Source of the DNA: Scopulibacillus daqui
Lineage (GTDB): Bacteria > Bacillota > Bacilli > Bacillales > Sporolactobacillaceae
Direction: 5' to 3'
DNA: 39,908 bases
NCBI RefSeq assembly: GCF_016908855.1
Contig: NZ_JAFBER010000025.1
Coordinates: 1-39,908, forward strand
Below the pieces are notes generated by a model. That model did not search any database. It was not told the DNA's origin and was given only the letters and a program-made list of their open reading frames with translations. Position 1 is the first letter of the stretch. Every line of letters begins with the position of its first letter. Shown one piece after another: positions 1 through 7,256 of the stretch. Position numbers and translations under genes: made by a program.

Positions 1-42
1 TATTTGCGCTTTAAATTCGGATGAATATCTTTTTCGTTTCAT
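1..42 (-). CDS. IS3-family transposase orfA, N-terminal 14 residues only
   Basis: An ATG at 42-40 follows AAGGTAGGTTT and opens the frame MKRKRYSSEFKAQI, which runs off the window edge. This is the typical start of the helix-turn-helix OrfA subunit of IS3-family transposases (K-R-x-Y-[ST]-x-E-F-K). OrfA is normally joined to the OrfB integrase domain by -1 frameshifting, which cannot be seen here. Confidence 0.6.
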   Translation of the reverse strand, partial: MKRKRYSSEFKAQI

Positions 43-90
43 AAACCTACCTTAACATATCCTTTCTTCGTGTCTAATTTCTTGGGTCCA
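1..90 (-). mobile_element. End of an IS3-family insertion sequence
   Basis: The left-hand end of an element read on the minus strand. It begins with TGGACCCAAGAAATTAGACA (complement of 71-90), which has the form of an IS150/IS3-group terminal inverted repeat, followed about 30 bases later by a ribosome binding site and the first codons of an orfA-type transposase. The rest lies outside the window. The boundary at 90/91 is inferred from the TG...CA convention and from the neighbouring transposase fragment starting exactly there. Confidence 0.6.
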
Positions 91-329
91 TTATAGTGGT
101 AAAGAAAAAGTCGCGCTTGGGCAGACCTGTTGAACTTAATTATGCGGCAATGATTTACTCCTTAGTGGCAAGGATTACCGAACGAATTCCATTTATTAAA
201 GACTTAGTCAAGCGATTAAAAAACGACATGATTTTCCGTCTTGACTGCGGCTTTTTGGTATCCGATTCGGTGCCATCAGAAGCAGCTTATTCAAGAATGA
301 TTACAATCATTAGTGATTCTCGAAAGTAG
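91..329 (+). pseudogene. Transposase fragment, DUF772-like N-terminal domain
   Basis: The translation contains GRPVELNYAAMIYSLVARI, then an IPFIKDLVKRL segment, LDCGF and VPSEAAYSRM. These are the conserved blocks of the DUF772 N-terminal domain of IS5/IS1182-type transposases. Only about 75 residues remain. The frame is open back to the IS3 junction at 90/91 and stops at 329, so the catalytic DDE domain is missing. The fragment was probably interrupted by the IS3 element on one side and deleted on the other. No start codon with a ribosome binding site is present, so it should not be functional. Confidence 0.6.
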
Positions 330-393
330 AAAAGACAAAGATTATTGTACATCAAAGTAAAATAAAGTGAGTCAAGAGATAAGGGGTAATAAG

Positions 394-920
394 ATGAAGC
401 GAATCTTCAATACAGTAAAAAAATTAATTCACTGGGTAGATAATTACCTTGATCAGGCTTATAAGGATGGGAAGTTTAATTTTAAAGCAAGTTATAATAA
501 GGAAGATTTAATAAAAGAGATTAGAAGTATCTGTTTATCATTAGAAATGGAAAGCGTCATATCTGAAAATGATTTAGAAAAACTGATTCACCTTTTAAAA
601 AAAAAGATAAGACTGCTGAAGAGAAACTTGCAATTGAAAGATACTGCTATTGTATAGAAAGTATTAGCCAACATTCCCATGATAACTCGACTGCGTCACT
701 TTACTTATCAATTACCTTAGGATTTTTGTTATCGTCATTTGCAAATTATTATAAAAAAATTGGCATACCATTTATTGTTATTATCTTTGGTGGATTGTTT
801 CTGAACATGTTTGTTTTTATAATTGTTATTTTCCCTATTAATAAACAAAGAGAAAATGAAAGAAGAAAATTAACTTATTTAAAACATTTAATTTCATTGT
901 ACAAGGAGTATTATTTATAA
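394..920 (+). pseudogene. Small membrane protein gene split by a -1 frameshift at an A-run
   Basis: An ATG at 394 follows AAGGGG and opens a frame (MKRIFNTVKKLIHWVDNYL...) ending at 657. If the reading frame slips back by one at the nine-A run (597-605), it continues as KKDKTAEEKLAIERYCYCIE, then runs through two hydrophobic segments (around SLYLSITLGFLLSSF and IPFIVIIFGGLFLNM) to the stop at 920, about 175 residues in all. The run contains A-AAA-AAG in the correct phase for -1 slippage, so either a lost A or programmed frameshifting would explain it. I do not recognise the family. The N-terminal half is predicted cytoplasmic and helical. Confidence 0.5.
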
Positions 921-981
921 TTGACTGAGCTGTAGTATGACAAATCCATAAGTAATGATTATTCATTTACTGTTTTTATAC

Positions 982-1548
982 TTACTCCGTTTTCTTATAA
1001 ATATCATCTATTGTAAAAAAGATAGGATATTTAACAGCAAATACAGCTAATATAAAAATATTTGTTACATGAATCTTTTTAAATATATCGAATATCACTG
1101 CTTTAGTTATAAACGAACTTATAAAAACTGAAAGGATATATAATAGCCCTTTTTGCAGCTTGGAATTTATATTAACTATCTCATTTTTTATAACATAGAC
1201 AGACGCTAATTCTAAAATTATTAGAAAAGACCATTCCGAAATTATAAAGCCACATACATATACAAAATTTAAAGCAAGATGATTATAAAAATCGATATAA
1301 GATTTTTTATATGAAGCAAATCTAACAAACTTGTAAAACCGAATATAACAAAACCGAGATAGAAAAAATAATAATAACCCCTGCTATTCCGAGCAATACC
1401 AAAAGAAAGATAACAAAAAATCAGTCTTTTTATTGAATTTCCTATTTGCCTCCGAATGAAAGCCGCCATGCATACATTGTACATAACCTATCAGAAACAT
1501 TAAGATAGTTAGAAACTTTATGAGTCCAATAATTTTTCTGTAATTCAT
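982..1548 (-). pseudogene. Degraded multi-pass membrane protein gene
   Basis: Reading on the minus strand, an ATG at 1548 opens MNYRKIIGLIKFLTILMFLI, with a strongly hydrophobic first segment. That frame meets TAG near 1381. The same frame downstream encodes a convincing C-terminal part (FVYVCGFIISEW, an acidic-basic stretch, two more hydrophobic segments, IDDIYKKTE, stop at 982). In between, the neighbouring frame gives the most membrane-like sequence (LGFVIFGFTSLLDLLHIKN). This implies two compensating frameshifts, or one stop plus decay. An intact product would be about 185 residues. Family not recognised. Confidence 0.4.
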
Positions 1549-1598
1549 CTAAGAACTATCACCATTCGGTTATTTTCTTAAACCCGTTTACATAAAAT

Positions 1599-1623
1599 AA
1601 TCCTCCAAATTGAAGAGAGGATT
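1599..1623 (-). terminator. Hairpin overlapping the stop codon of the papain-like gene
   Basis: AATCCTC (1599-1605) pairs with GAGGATT (1617-1623) around an 11-base loop. On the minus strand it is followed by ATTTTAT, so it could end transcription of the gene whose stop codon it overlaps. Confidence 0.45.
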
Positions 1624-2164
1624 ACAAATCACCTTTATAAATGTGGCCTTTTTTATAAACAACTTTTGGATGTAATCCTGGATGATAAGATCTTTTAAAT
1701 AAAAAATTATAAGGTGGCCAATAGTAACCTTTTCCATACTTAGGGAAAACACCTGAAGTACCTTTAGTATACGCTTGATAAACTATCTTTGAACAATAAG
1801 TTGGATTAGTACTTTGTAAATTACTTGTAATTTTATATTTTGCTTTTCTATTATATTTTTTAGCCCAAGCTGCTGCATGTTTAGCTTTTGTATAATTGTT
1901 TATCCTTATAACTTTAGTATTCTTAAAAGATTTAAACCAAGATGATATCGAACGAACCTTTGGATGGTATCCCGGACCTCTAATTTCCATTATTTCTGTA
2001 CTATTAACCACAATAGCGGCGTGACCAATTATACCACTAGAAACCGTAGAACTAGTAACTAAAATATCCCCGGCCTTTGGCGTTACCTTTGAACCAGGGT
2101 AATGGTAATATTTGGCATACAAATGCCCTGGCAATAGAGAAAAGCTTAATATTAACACAAACAC
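1622..2164 (-). CDS. Exported permuted papain-like (YiiX/NlpC-P60 superfamily) hydrolase
   Basis: The mature part has a histidine block first (SGIIGHAAIVV) and the cysteine block later (TYCSKIVYQAY). That is the circularly permuted order of YiiX/YaeF-type members of the NlpC/P60 superfamily, so a cell-wall or lipid amidase/peptidase role is likely. Substrate unknown. With the GTG at 2164 the signal peptide is short and lacks basic residues. A much better start is the ATG at 2196-2194 behind GAGAGGTG. It is one base out of frame: adding one A to the AAAAA run just after it would give MQKIISVFFICVFVLIL joined to the rest, a normal signal peptide. So the present start is either a sequencing slip or a recent mutation. 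Confidence 0.65.
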   Translation of the reverse strand: MFVLILSFSLLPGHLYAKYYHYPGSKVTPKAGDILVTSSTVSSGIIGHAAIVVNSTEIMEIRGPGYHPKVRSISSWFKSFKNTKVIRINNYTKAKHAAAWAKKYNRKAKYKITSNLQSTNPTYCSKIVYQAYTKGTSGVFPKYGKGYYWPPYNFLFKRSYHPGLHPKVVYKKGHIYKGDL

Positions 2165-2303
2165 ACAAATAAAAAATACTGAAATAATTTTTGCATTTTA
2201 ACACCTCTCTTATTAATAGCATCATACCATTTTATTCTCTAAAATGATACAAATTTTTCAGAAAAAATAAAAATAAAAAACACTAATGTTTCCGTAGTTT
2301 CTC

Positions 2304-2627
2304 CTATTTAGGATTTGGAATTTTGTCTAACTCCAAAATCTTTCCATCTTTTATTACATATTCGTACTCTTTTTTTGGTGAGCTAACGAATTTTACTTTT
2401 CCGCCATATTTTTGATCACCTGCAGCTAAGTAATTATAAACGCCTTTAATACAGGCAATATCATCTTCTTTATAACCTTTTTTAATTAAATAATGATCCA
2501 TTTTGTTTTCAGAAGCCGTTATTTCTTTAGGATTTCCATAAATAAATCTATCATAGCTTAAATAAATACCTCTTATCGCAAGAATTACTAGGATTAATAA
2601 ACCTATTACTTTCAAGGATTTTTTCAT
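2304..2627 (-). CDS. DUF3139-like small membrane-anchored protein
   Basis: This 107-residue protein has one N-terminal hydrophobic helix (VIGLLILVILAIRGIYL) and a short exported domain with a GYKEDDI motif and a C-terminal YEYVIKDGKI strand, as in DUF3139 proteins of Bacilli. The function of that family is unknown. The start ATG at 2627 is well placed behind AAAGGGGG. It lies in a run of small minus-strand genes for exported proteins (papain-like downstream, Excalibur upstream), but spacing and gaps argue against a tight operon. Confidence 0.6.
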   Translation of the reverse strand: MKKSLKVIGLLILVILAIRGIYLSYDRFIYGNPKEITASENKMDHYLIKKGYKEDDIACIKGVYNYLAAGDQKYGGKVKFVSSPKKEYEYVIKDGKILELDKIPNPK

Positions 2628-2631
2628 ATTT

Positions 2632-2754
2632 TTATTCCCCCTTTAAACAAATTTCAATGACATAGTTCTGGCTCCCGAGCTTCCAATAAGTGATTACTTC
2701 TGCAACACTGTTTGCAATATCATCATCTTTATTGTCATCCTGAATGATTATCAA
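2632..2754 (-). pseudogene. 41-codon coding remnant upstream of the DUF3139 gene
   Basis: A short open frame from TTG at 2754 encodes acidic then aromatic residues (QDDNKDDDIANSVAEVITYW, ending IEICLKGE) and stops inside the ribosome binding region of the next gene. It reads like the C-terminus of a real protein, but no ribosome binding site precedes it and the upstream sequence (2755-2991) holds only short, stop-broken protein-like stretches. I interpret 2635-2991 as decayed coding DNA. Origin not recognised. Confidence 0.25.
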
Positions 2755-2991
2755 GGGTTAAAAGTTATTAACAGTAAAGTCGATGCCCATTGATGTTCGT
2801 TCTACGTAAAGATATACTTTTGGCATGGAGGGAGGACAATATCCTCATCCTCCTATCCCGAAAATTGAACCTTTTTAAGAGTTTATGTTCCGCCTCAAGC
2901 GGGTTAATTTTACCTTCTAGGCAATCGTTTTCGCTTCAATGCCAGTATTCCTCAACATTTACCCATAAACCAAAGATCGCCATTCTAAATC

Positions 2992-3261
2992 TTATCGTTC
3001 ACAAGCGATAAAATCATGATCTCGATCAAGCTTTTTGTTTGCATCATAAAGCGCTTTTGACACATATGGTTTGTAATGTGTTTTTCCGCCCTTATTTTTA
3101 GCGGATGATGTACGAGCGACCCCGCCCTTATACTTTTTATTTAACTCGGTACAATTTTTATACTTTTTGGCTTTGGTTTTAGCTGTCGCAACACTATCGG
3201 AACCGGCAAAAAAGCTAAGTATTAATCCCAAAGACAGAACAACAGCTGATATTTTTTTCAA
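2992..3261 (-). CDS. Secreted Excalibur calcium-binding domain protein
   Basis: An 89-residue protein with a signal peptide (MKKISAVVLSLGLILSFFAG...ATA), then the Excalibur domain. The domain carries YKNCTELNKKYKGGVAR near the start, a PYVSKALYDANKKLDRD segment and the closing D-x-D-H-D-F-I-A-C-E motif. The two cysteines of the domain are both present. Excalibur domains are extracellular and thought to bind calcium through the DxDxDGxxCE loop; here the usual glycine is replaced. The start is TTG at 3261, chosen because AAAGGGGGGG lies about 9 bases upstream. No partner gene is evident. Confidence 0.75.
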   Translation of the reverse strand: MKKISAVVLSLGLILSFFAGSDSVATAKTKAKKYKNCTELNKKYKGGVARTSSAKNKGGKTHYKPYVSKALYDANKKLDRDHDFIACER

Positions 3262-3556
3262 TTGTTTTGTCCCCCCCTTTCATGTTACATGTCTATTATA
3301 CCAATTTTTCCAATAATGGGGTGTGGAAAATTTCCTTTAATTCATTTTTAATACAAATTGATATACTTTGGTTTTTAATCAAACGTTTAATTATTTTTTT
3401 ATTATTGCTGTGTTGGCAAAGAATAAAAAAGGATACGGAAGGAAAAAAGTTAACCAGTAAGAAAATTACATTTACCAGTTATCTTTTTATCTGTTCCCGT
3501 ACAATATAGATGAAGAAAAGATATAATCAATAAACCATGGACGGGAGCTTGAAAAT

Positions 3557-3868
3557 ATGGAATATGTTACGAGAGAAACGATATTAAAGCATATGAGCAG
3601 AGACTTAGAAAACGTGATGAACAGGTATGATGTAGATGATGTCGGCATTTATGAAGAGCAAGGCGAAGGGGATCATTATTATATTGGTTATACGGTTAGA
3701 AAGGACGGCAAAGTTTATATGATTAATATGCCGTTTGTGAAGGATGATGAAAACAAATTAGCTGTGGCTGAACAAAGCTGGACGATTCAGGGGGAAAATG
3801 GCAATGAACAGAAGGGTTTTAAGACGCTTGATGAAGTATTTGATGCCATTAACCGCCGTTATCATTGA
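3557..3868 (+). CDS. DUF5634-like cytosolic protein
   Basis: A 103-residue acidic protein with no signal or membrane segment. The central block GIYEEQGEGDHYYIGYTVRK followed by a KVYMINMPFVK strand resembles the DUF5634 family of Bacillus, whose role is unknown; I am only moderately sure of that assignment. The ATG follows GGGAG at good spacing. It is monocistronic: a strong bidirectional terminator follows about 60 bases after the stop, and the upstream 290 bases contain no credible gene. Confidence 0.6.
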   Translation: MEYVTRETILKHMSRDLENVMNRYDVDDVGIYEEQGEGDHYYIGYTVRKDGKVYMINMPFVKDDENKLAVAEQSWTIQGENGNEQKGFKTLDEVFDAINRRYH

Positions 3869-3926
3869 ACTTACTTAATTTGACACCTCCTCTTAAAGAT
3901 GAGCGATATGTTTAATAGAGGCAGCA

Positions 3927-3960
3927 AAAACCGATCATCCCTTATGAGGTGATCGGTTTT
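3927..3960. terminator. Bidirectional rho-independent terminator
   Basis: AAAACCGATCA (3927-3937) and TGATCGGTTTT (3950-3960) form a perfect 11-bp stem with a 12-base loop. The A-run and T-run flanks allow it to work on both strands, ending the DUF5634 gene on plus and the small minus-strand frame at 3970-4125. Confidence 0.8.
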
Positions 3961-3969
3961 GATTGCTTT

Positions 3970-4125
3970 TTAATATTCCTTTCTCTTTTTCACCTTAAGG
4001 AAAATCCATTGATAAATAAATAAAAAAGGGATGTAAATATAGATCAGACCTGGCTGCTCTCGCTTATCTTTGAATGATTCGGTGTCGGCATAATCGGAAT
4101 CCTTTCTTGTTCGTTTATAGCTGCT
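3970..4125 (-). pseudogene. Remnant or start-less small membrane peptide gene
   Basis: A minus-strand frame of about 50 codons has strong protein character: a charged N-terminal half (SYKRTRKDSDYADTESF), then a single hydrophobic helix (GLIYIYIPFLFIYQWIF) and a basic tail (KVKKRKEY), with the stop at 3970 next to the terminator. No ATG, GTG or TTG occurs at the start in this frame. A nearby ATG (followed by AAGCAG) is one frame off. It is either a truncated C-terminus or a small gene with a frameshift. Family unknown. Confidence 0.35.
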
Positions 4126-4188
4126 TCATTTATGGCATAACCTATAAATAAACGAAAAGTTCGGGTCAAGTTTTATGATATACAAATA

Positions 4189-4212
4189 GCCGCTGCCTAT
4201 ACAAAGCAGCGG
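4189..4212 (+). terminator. GC-rich hairpin
   Basis: GCCGCTGC (4189-4196) pairs with GCAGCGGC (4205-4212) over a 9-base loop, followed by AAAATGCCTTTTTC. It is isolated from any obvious plus-strand gene end, so it may protect the downstream gene from readthrough. Confidence 0.55.
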
Positions 4213-4321
4213 CAAAATGCCTTTTTCAGATTGAGTGTAATGTGATAATTAACCCTTGGACATACTGAGTGATAGCAGCGGCTTAATCATATCCAGATTT
4301 GTTAAAGGGAGGACATCCAAG

Positions 4322-4600
4322 GTGTTTAATGAAAATGACTTTTCTATTCAAAGAAAAATGGAAAGTATTTGGGAAACAACTTGCGGTTCATGGAAAAATT
4401 GTACAGATACATCCATTCAGTCTTTTTTATCACAATGCGAAAAAAATAACATCGACCCGCAATACTGCATGGACTGGGTTGAACAACATAAGGAACAAAT
4501 CCCTGATTGGTCATTGGTTTCAAAGGTTTCGCTTGATTGGATTAACCAGCATACTTCAACCGGTTCACCAATGACTTTTAAAGATCAAGACTTTCGTTAA
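4322..4600 (+). CDS. Hypothetical 92-residue soluble protein
   Basis: The start is GTG at 4322 behind AAAGGGAGG, which is much better than the unsupported ATG further upstream in the same frame. The product is rich in Trp and Cys (WETTCGSWKNC, SQCEKNNIDPQYCMDW, DWSLVSKVSLDW). It has no signal peptide or membrane segment and is likely small, globular and helical. The four cysteines are spaced unlike a classical zinc ribbon. I do not recognise the family. A hairpin with a T-run follows immediately after the stop, so it is monocistronic. An overlapping open frame in another phase (4299-4574) lacks a ribosome binding site and was discarded. Confidence 0.55.
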   Translation: MFNENDFSIQRKMESIWETTCGSWKNCTDTSIQSFLSQCEKNNIDPQYCMDWVEQHKEQIPDWSLVSKVSLDWINQHTSTGSPMTFKDQDFR

Positions 4601-4602
4601 TA

Positions 4603-4630
4603 AATGGAGGGGAATCGCCTCTCCATTTTT
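4603..4630 (+). terminator. Terminator after the 92-residue protein gene
   Basis: AATGGAGGGG pairs with CCTCTCCATT (one G-U) and is followed by TTTTTATT, directly downstream of the stop codon at 4600. Confidence 0.65.
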
Positions 4631-4774
4631 ATTATAGGTACTTATGATTGGGTTACCTTTTCAAAATCTTTCATTGCCTTCAAGAATCGTTTCAAAAAGA
4701 CTGCGGCTATGCAGGGGAAGCAAGAAGAATTGGAAGGGGCCAAGAACAGTCAAGAAATAGGCTGTAAAATAAAA

Positions 4775-4801
4775 AAGGTGAGCTATGTACGCGCTCACCT
4801 T
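4775..4801 (-). terminator. guaC terminator
   Basis: AAGGTGAGC (4775-4783) and GCTCACCTT (4793-4801) form a 9-bp stem. Read on the minus strand it lies 10 bases after the guaC stop and runs into TTTTTTATTTTAC, a good U-tract. Confidence 0.8.
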
Positions 4802-4811
4802 GAATCATAAA

Positions 4812-5795
4812 TTAATATACTTTATCCCCGTTAAAAATTGAATTCTTAACAATCACATAATCCACGTTGCGAATCGCTTCTAATTTGTTTCCTCCCGCAT
4901 AAGAGATGGAAGACTGCAGATCTTGTTCCATTTCTACTAAAGTGTCCTTTAAAGACCCTTTGTGTTCAACGTACATTTTCTTGCCTTCGACATTTTTTCT
5001 TTCGCCTTTTTGAAATTCGGAAGCTGATCCAAAATATTCTTTATAGATTTTGCCGTCTTTTTCAATGGTTTCTCCCGGAGATTCTTCATGTCCGGCAAAC
5101 AATGAACCAATCATGACCATTGAAGCGCCGAACCTAATTGATTTGGCAATATCGCCGTGTGTGCGAATACCGCCGTCGGCAATGATAGGTTTGCTTGCGG
5201 CTTTGGCGCACCAGCGCAGTGCAGCTAATTGCCAGCCGCCTGTTCCGAATCCAGTTTTGATTTTCGTGATGCATACCTTGCCGGGGCCAATGCCTACTTT
5301 TGTCGCGTCTGCCCCCGCATTTTCCAATTCTCTTACCGCTTCAGGAGTACCAACGTTTCCTGCAATAACAAAGCTGTCAGGCAAGTGCTTCTTAATATGC
5401 TGAATCATTTCTATTACCGGATTAGAATGGCCGTGTGCAATGTCAATTGTAATATATTCCGGTGAAAGATTTTCTTCTGCCAGTTGTTTTATGAATTGAA
5501 ATTCTTCATCTTTAACGCCGACACTAATGGATGCATATAATCCACGGGTTTTCATGTCTTTAATAAAAGATGCGCGCTTCTCTGGATGAAAACGGTGCAT
5601 GATATAGAAATAACCATTTTCCGCTAAATAAACGGCAATCTTCTCATCAATAATAGTCTGCATATTGGCGGGAACAACCGGAAGTTTAAAAGCACGGCCG
5701 CCAAAGTTTATTGTTGTATCACATTCAGAACGGCTATTTACAATGCATTTTGCCGGAATAAGCTGAATATCTTCATAATCAAACACATTTTCCAT
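4812..5795 (-). CDS. guaC: GMP reductase
   Basis: This 327-residue enzyme converts GMP to IMP with NADPH, releasing ammonia, in the cytosolic purine salvage pathway. It has the IMPDH/GMPR TIM-barrel signature GPGKVCITK with catalytic Cys175, preceded by [20 protein letters not shown] and followed by [15 protein letters not shown], and lacks CBS domains. The length equals that of B. subtilis-type GuaC. The ATG follows AGGTG. It stands alone, with its own promoter upstream and terminator downstream. A CGAAC-type motif just after the -10 suggests purine-responsive control (see promoter entry). Confidence 0.95.
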   Translation of the reverse strand: MENVFDYEDIQLIPAKCIVNSRSECDTTINFGGRAFKLPVVPANMQTIIDEKIAVYLAENGYFYIMHRFHPEKRASFIKDMKTRGLYASISVGVKDEEFQFIKQLAEENLSPEYITIDIAHGHSNPVIEMIQHIKKHLPDSFVIAGNVGTPEAVRELENAGADATKVGIGPGKVCITKIKTGFGTGGWQLAALRWCAKAASKPIIADGGIRTHGDIAKSIRFGASMVMIGSLFAGHEESPGETIEKDGKIYKEYFGSASEFQKGERKNVEGKKMYVEHKGSLKDTLVEMEQDLQSSISYAGGNKLEAIRNVDYVIVKNSIFNGDKVY

Positions 5796-5834
5796 GGTTT
5801 ACACCTCAAAATACGAATAATTTATCAAATATAC

Positions 5835-5885
5835 ATTTGCAATGTTCGTCATTAGTAATGTACATCATTTTTATTAGTATGTCAA
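5835..5885 (-). promoter_or_regulatory. guaC promoter with possible PurR half-site
   Basis: On the minus strand TTGACA (5885-5880), a 17-base spacer and TACATT (5862-5857) make a sigma-A promoter. Just downstream lies GACGAACATT, close to the PurBox core CCGAACWWT, and about 25 bases further an inverted TTCGTATTT. The promoter is clear. The PurR assignment is inference because the second box is weak and the spacing is not ideal. Confidence 0.5.
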
Positions 5886-6084
5886 ATCTTTATACAAATC
5901 ATATATTGTTTCTTTTAATGCGGAAAATATGTTATTTCAGATAAGACATCTTTCATTATAAGGATGTTCGTTTTTTAGTTTCTTTCTTAAAAAATAGCGG
6001 AACAGCCAATCACTTGGCGCAGAAACTCTGTTTAGCGCTTCGGAATTTATCTAAGAAACTTTTAATCGTCTATTTCGAATATTT

Positions 6085-6113
6085 TAGACAATGACTTTTC
6101 GTTTTGCTATGAT
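6085..6113 (+). promoter_or_regulatory. Promoter of the YlmA-like ATPase gene
   Basis: TAGACA (6085-6090), 17 bases, TATGAT (6108-6113): a reasonable sigma-A promoter 65 bases before the start codon at 6178. The rest of 5886-6084 shows only short hairpins and no gene. Confidence 0.5.
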
Positions 6114-6177
6114 ACGAGTAACAAGTGGTCGAGATTTAAATATATACTCATCATTAAAGAAGAAGGGAAGCTTTATC

Positions 6178-6954
6178 ATGATTATCGACATAAAAAATGC
6201 CACATGGCAGCGGGGCGATAAAACCATTTTAAAAGACGTCTCTTGGCAAGTGAAAAACGGAGAACATTGGTGTCTTTTAGGTCTTAACGGGGCAGGGAAA
6301 ACCGCTCTTCTAAATTTAATCAACGGCTATATGTTCCCGACAAAAGGGGATGTCACGGTGCTGGGCTTTGAGTTTGGCAAGTCGCCTTTACCGGAACTCC
6401 GGAAATTGATCGGTTGGGTAAGCTCATCGCTCCAGCAAAGGCTATACGGAAACGATACTGTTGAAGAAATTATTCTTAGCGGAAAGTTTGCTTCAATCGG
6501 CCTTTATCAGCAGCCTGAAGAAAATGATATAGAAAAAGCGGGGAAAATATTAGCCGATTTAGGATGTGAACAATTCCGCTTCCGCAGATATGAAACATTA
6601 TCGCAAGGTGAACGCCAAAAGATTTTAATTGCGAGAGCACTTATGGCATCACCGAAACTATTGATTTTAGACGAGCCATGCACAGGGCTTGATATTTTTG
6701 CCCGGGAACAGCTTTTATCAATGATAGACACCATTGCGAAGCAGCCTGATGCGCCGACGCTCATCTATGTGACTCACCATGTTGAAGAAATTCTGCCATG
6801 CTTCAGCCATACATTGCTGCTCAAACAGGGAGAAGTATTCAGGGCAGGGAAAACAGCTGATGTTTTAACAGAGGGTGAGTTGACTGACTTTTTCGGCACC
6901 CCTCTGGAAGTTGAGCGCAAGAAAGAGCGGATAGCGATTTCTTTAAAATCATAG
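6178..6954 (+). CDS. ylmA: ABC transporter ATP-binding protein, YlmA-like
   Basis: A 258-residue single ABC domain with Walker A GLNGAGKT (35-42), signature LSQGERQ (141-147), Walker B LLILDEP (161-167) and the H-loop at THH (200-201). The opening IDIKNATWQR and WQVKNGEHWCLLGLNGAG match YlmA/ModF-like stand-alone ATPases of Bacillus, so the symbol is given by resemblance. No permease or binding protein gene lies nearby, so it either serves a distant permease or acts in a non-transport role. The start at 6178 is chosen over upstream in-frame codons because GAAGGGAAG lies just before it. Confidence 0.75.
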   Translation: MIIDIKNATWQRGDKTILKDVSWQVKNGEHWCLLGLNGAGKTALLNLINGYMFPTKGDVTVLGFEFGKSPLPELRKLIGWVSSSLQQRLYGNDTVEEIILSGKFASIGLYQQPEENDIEKAGKILADLGCEQFRFRRYETLSQGERQKILIARALMASPKLLILDEPCTGLDIFAREQLLSMIDTIAKQPDAPTLIYVTHHVEEILPCFSHTLLLKQGEVFRAGKTADVLTEGELTDFFGTPLEVERKKERIAISLKS

Positions 6955-6963
6955 CATTGAAGA

Positions 6964-6986
6964 GAAGGCGCTGATTCGGCGCCTTC
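6964..6986 (+). terminator. Hairpin after the ylmA-like gene
   Basis: GAAGGCGC (6964-6971) pairs perfectly with GCGCCTTC (6979-6986) over 7 bases. There is no U-tract on either strand, so termination would be inefficient; it may only stabilise the 3' end. Confidence 0.4.
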
Positions 6987-7096
6987 AAGGCAGTAAAAAA
7001 ATGGATAAATACAAATTTCCCAAATTAAAAATAAGAAAAAAATAAAATAATGATTGAAAAATACGAACCATTTTTATAAAATAATATTCAAGATAA

Positions 7097-7109
7097 GGAA
7101 AGCGCTTAA
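7097..7109. promoter_or_regulatory. Distal copy of a 13-bp LacI-type operator
   Basis: GGAAAGCGCTTAA with a palindromic AAGCGCTT core. An identical 13-mer occurs 120 bp downstream. The core is typical of LacI/GalR-family operators; as a CcpA cre site it would have about three mismatches. Confidence 0.5.
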
Positions 7110-7216
7110 CTTAAAGTTTAAATATTAAAATCAAGAACTATTCGGGGTTACTGGCGGCGGGTTATAATTTAAGATAAATGCTTATGATTTTCGGCTGTTA
7201 TTTTTTTATGGTTTGA

Positions 7217-7229
7217 GGAAAGCGCTTAA
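7217..7229. promoter_or_regulatory. Proximal copy of the 13-bp operator
   Basis: The second GGAAAGCGCTTAA, 28 bases before the oxidoreductase start codon and downstream of a TATAAT at about 7165. It could block transcription or loop to the copy at 7097. The LacI-type regulator encoded at 8443 is the obvious candidate to bind it. Confidence 0.5.
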
Positions 7230-7256
7230 TTTATGAATAGGACAGGAGTGACGAAT

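Noticed and set aside
2790-3011. Plus-strand frame over the DNA between the DUF3139 and Excalibur genes
   Set aside because: Low-complexity composition and no ribosome binding site. The minus strand has better, though broken, coding character.
3267-3509. Plus-strand hydrophobic open frame upstream of the DUF5634-like gene
   Set aside because: AT-rich sequence gives Phe/Leu/Ile by chance; no ribosome binding site and no motif.
4299-4574. Open frame overlapping the 92-residue gene in another phase
   Set aside because: It has no ribosome binding site for its ATG, while the GTG of the other frame is directly behind AAAGGGAGG.
4604-4810. Plus-strand frame between the 92-residue gene and guaC
   Set aside because: It begins inside a terminator and ends inside the guaC terminator; only a short middle part looks protein-like.
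7097-7229. CcpA cre sites
   Set aside because: About three mismatches to the cre consensus including both outer positions; a dedicated LacI-type operator is more likely, though not proven.
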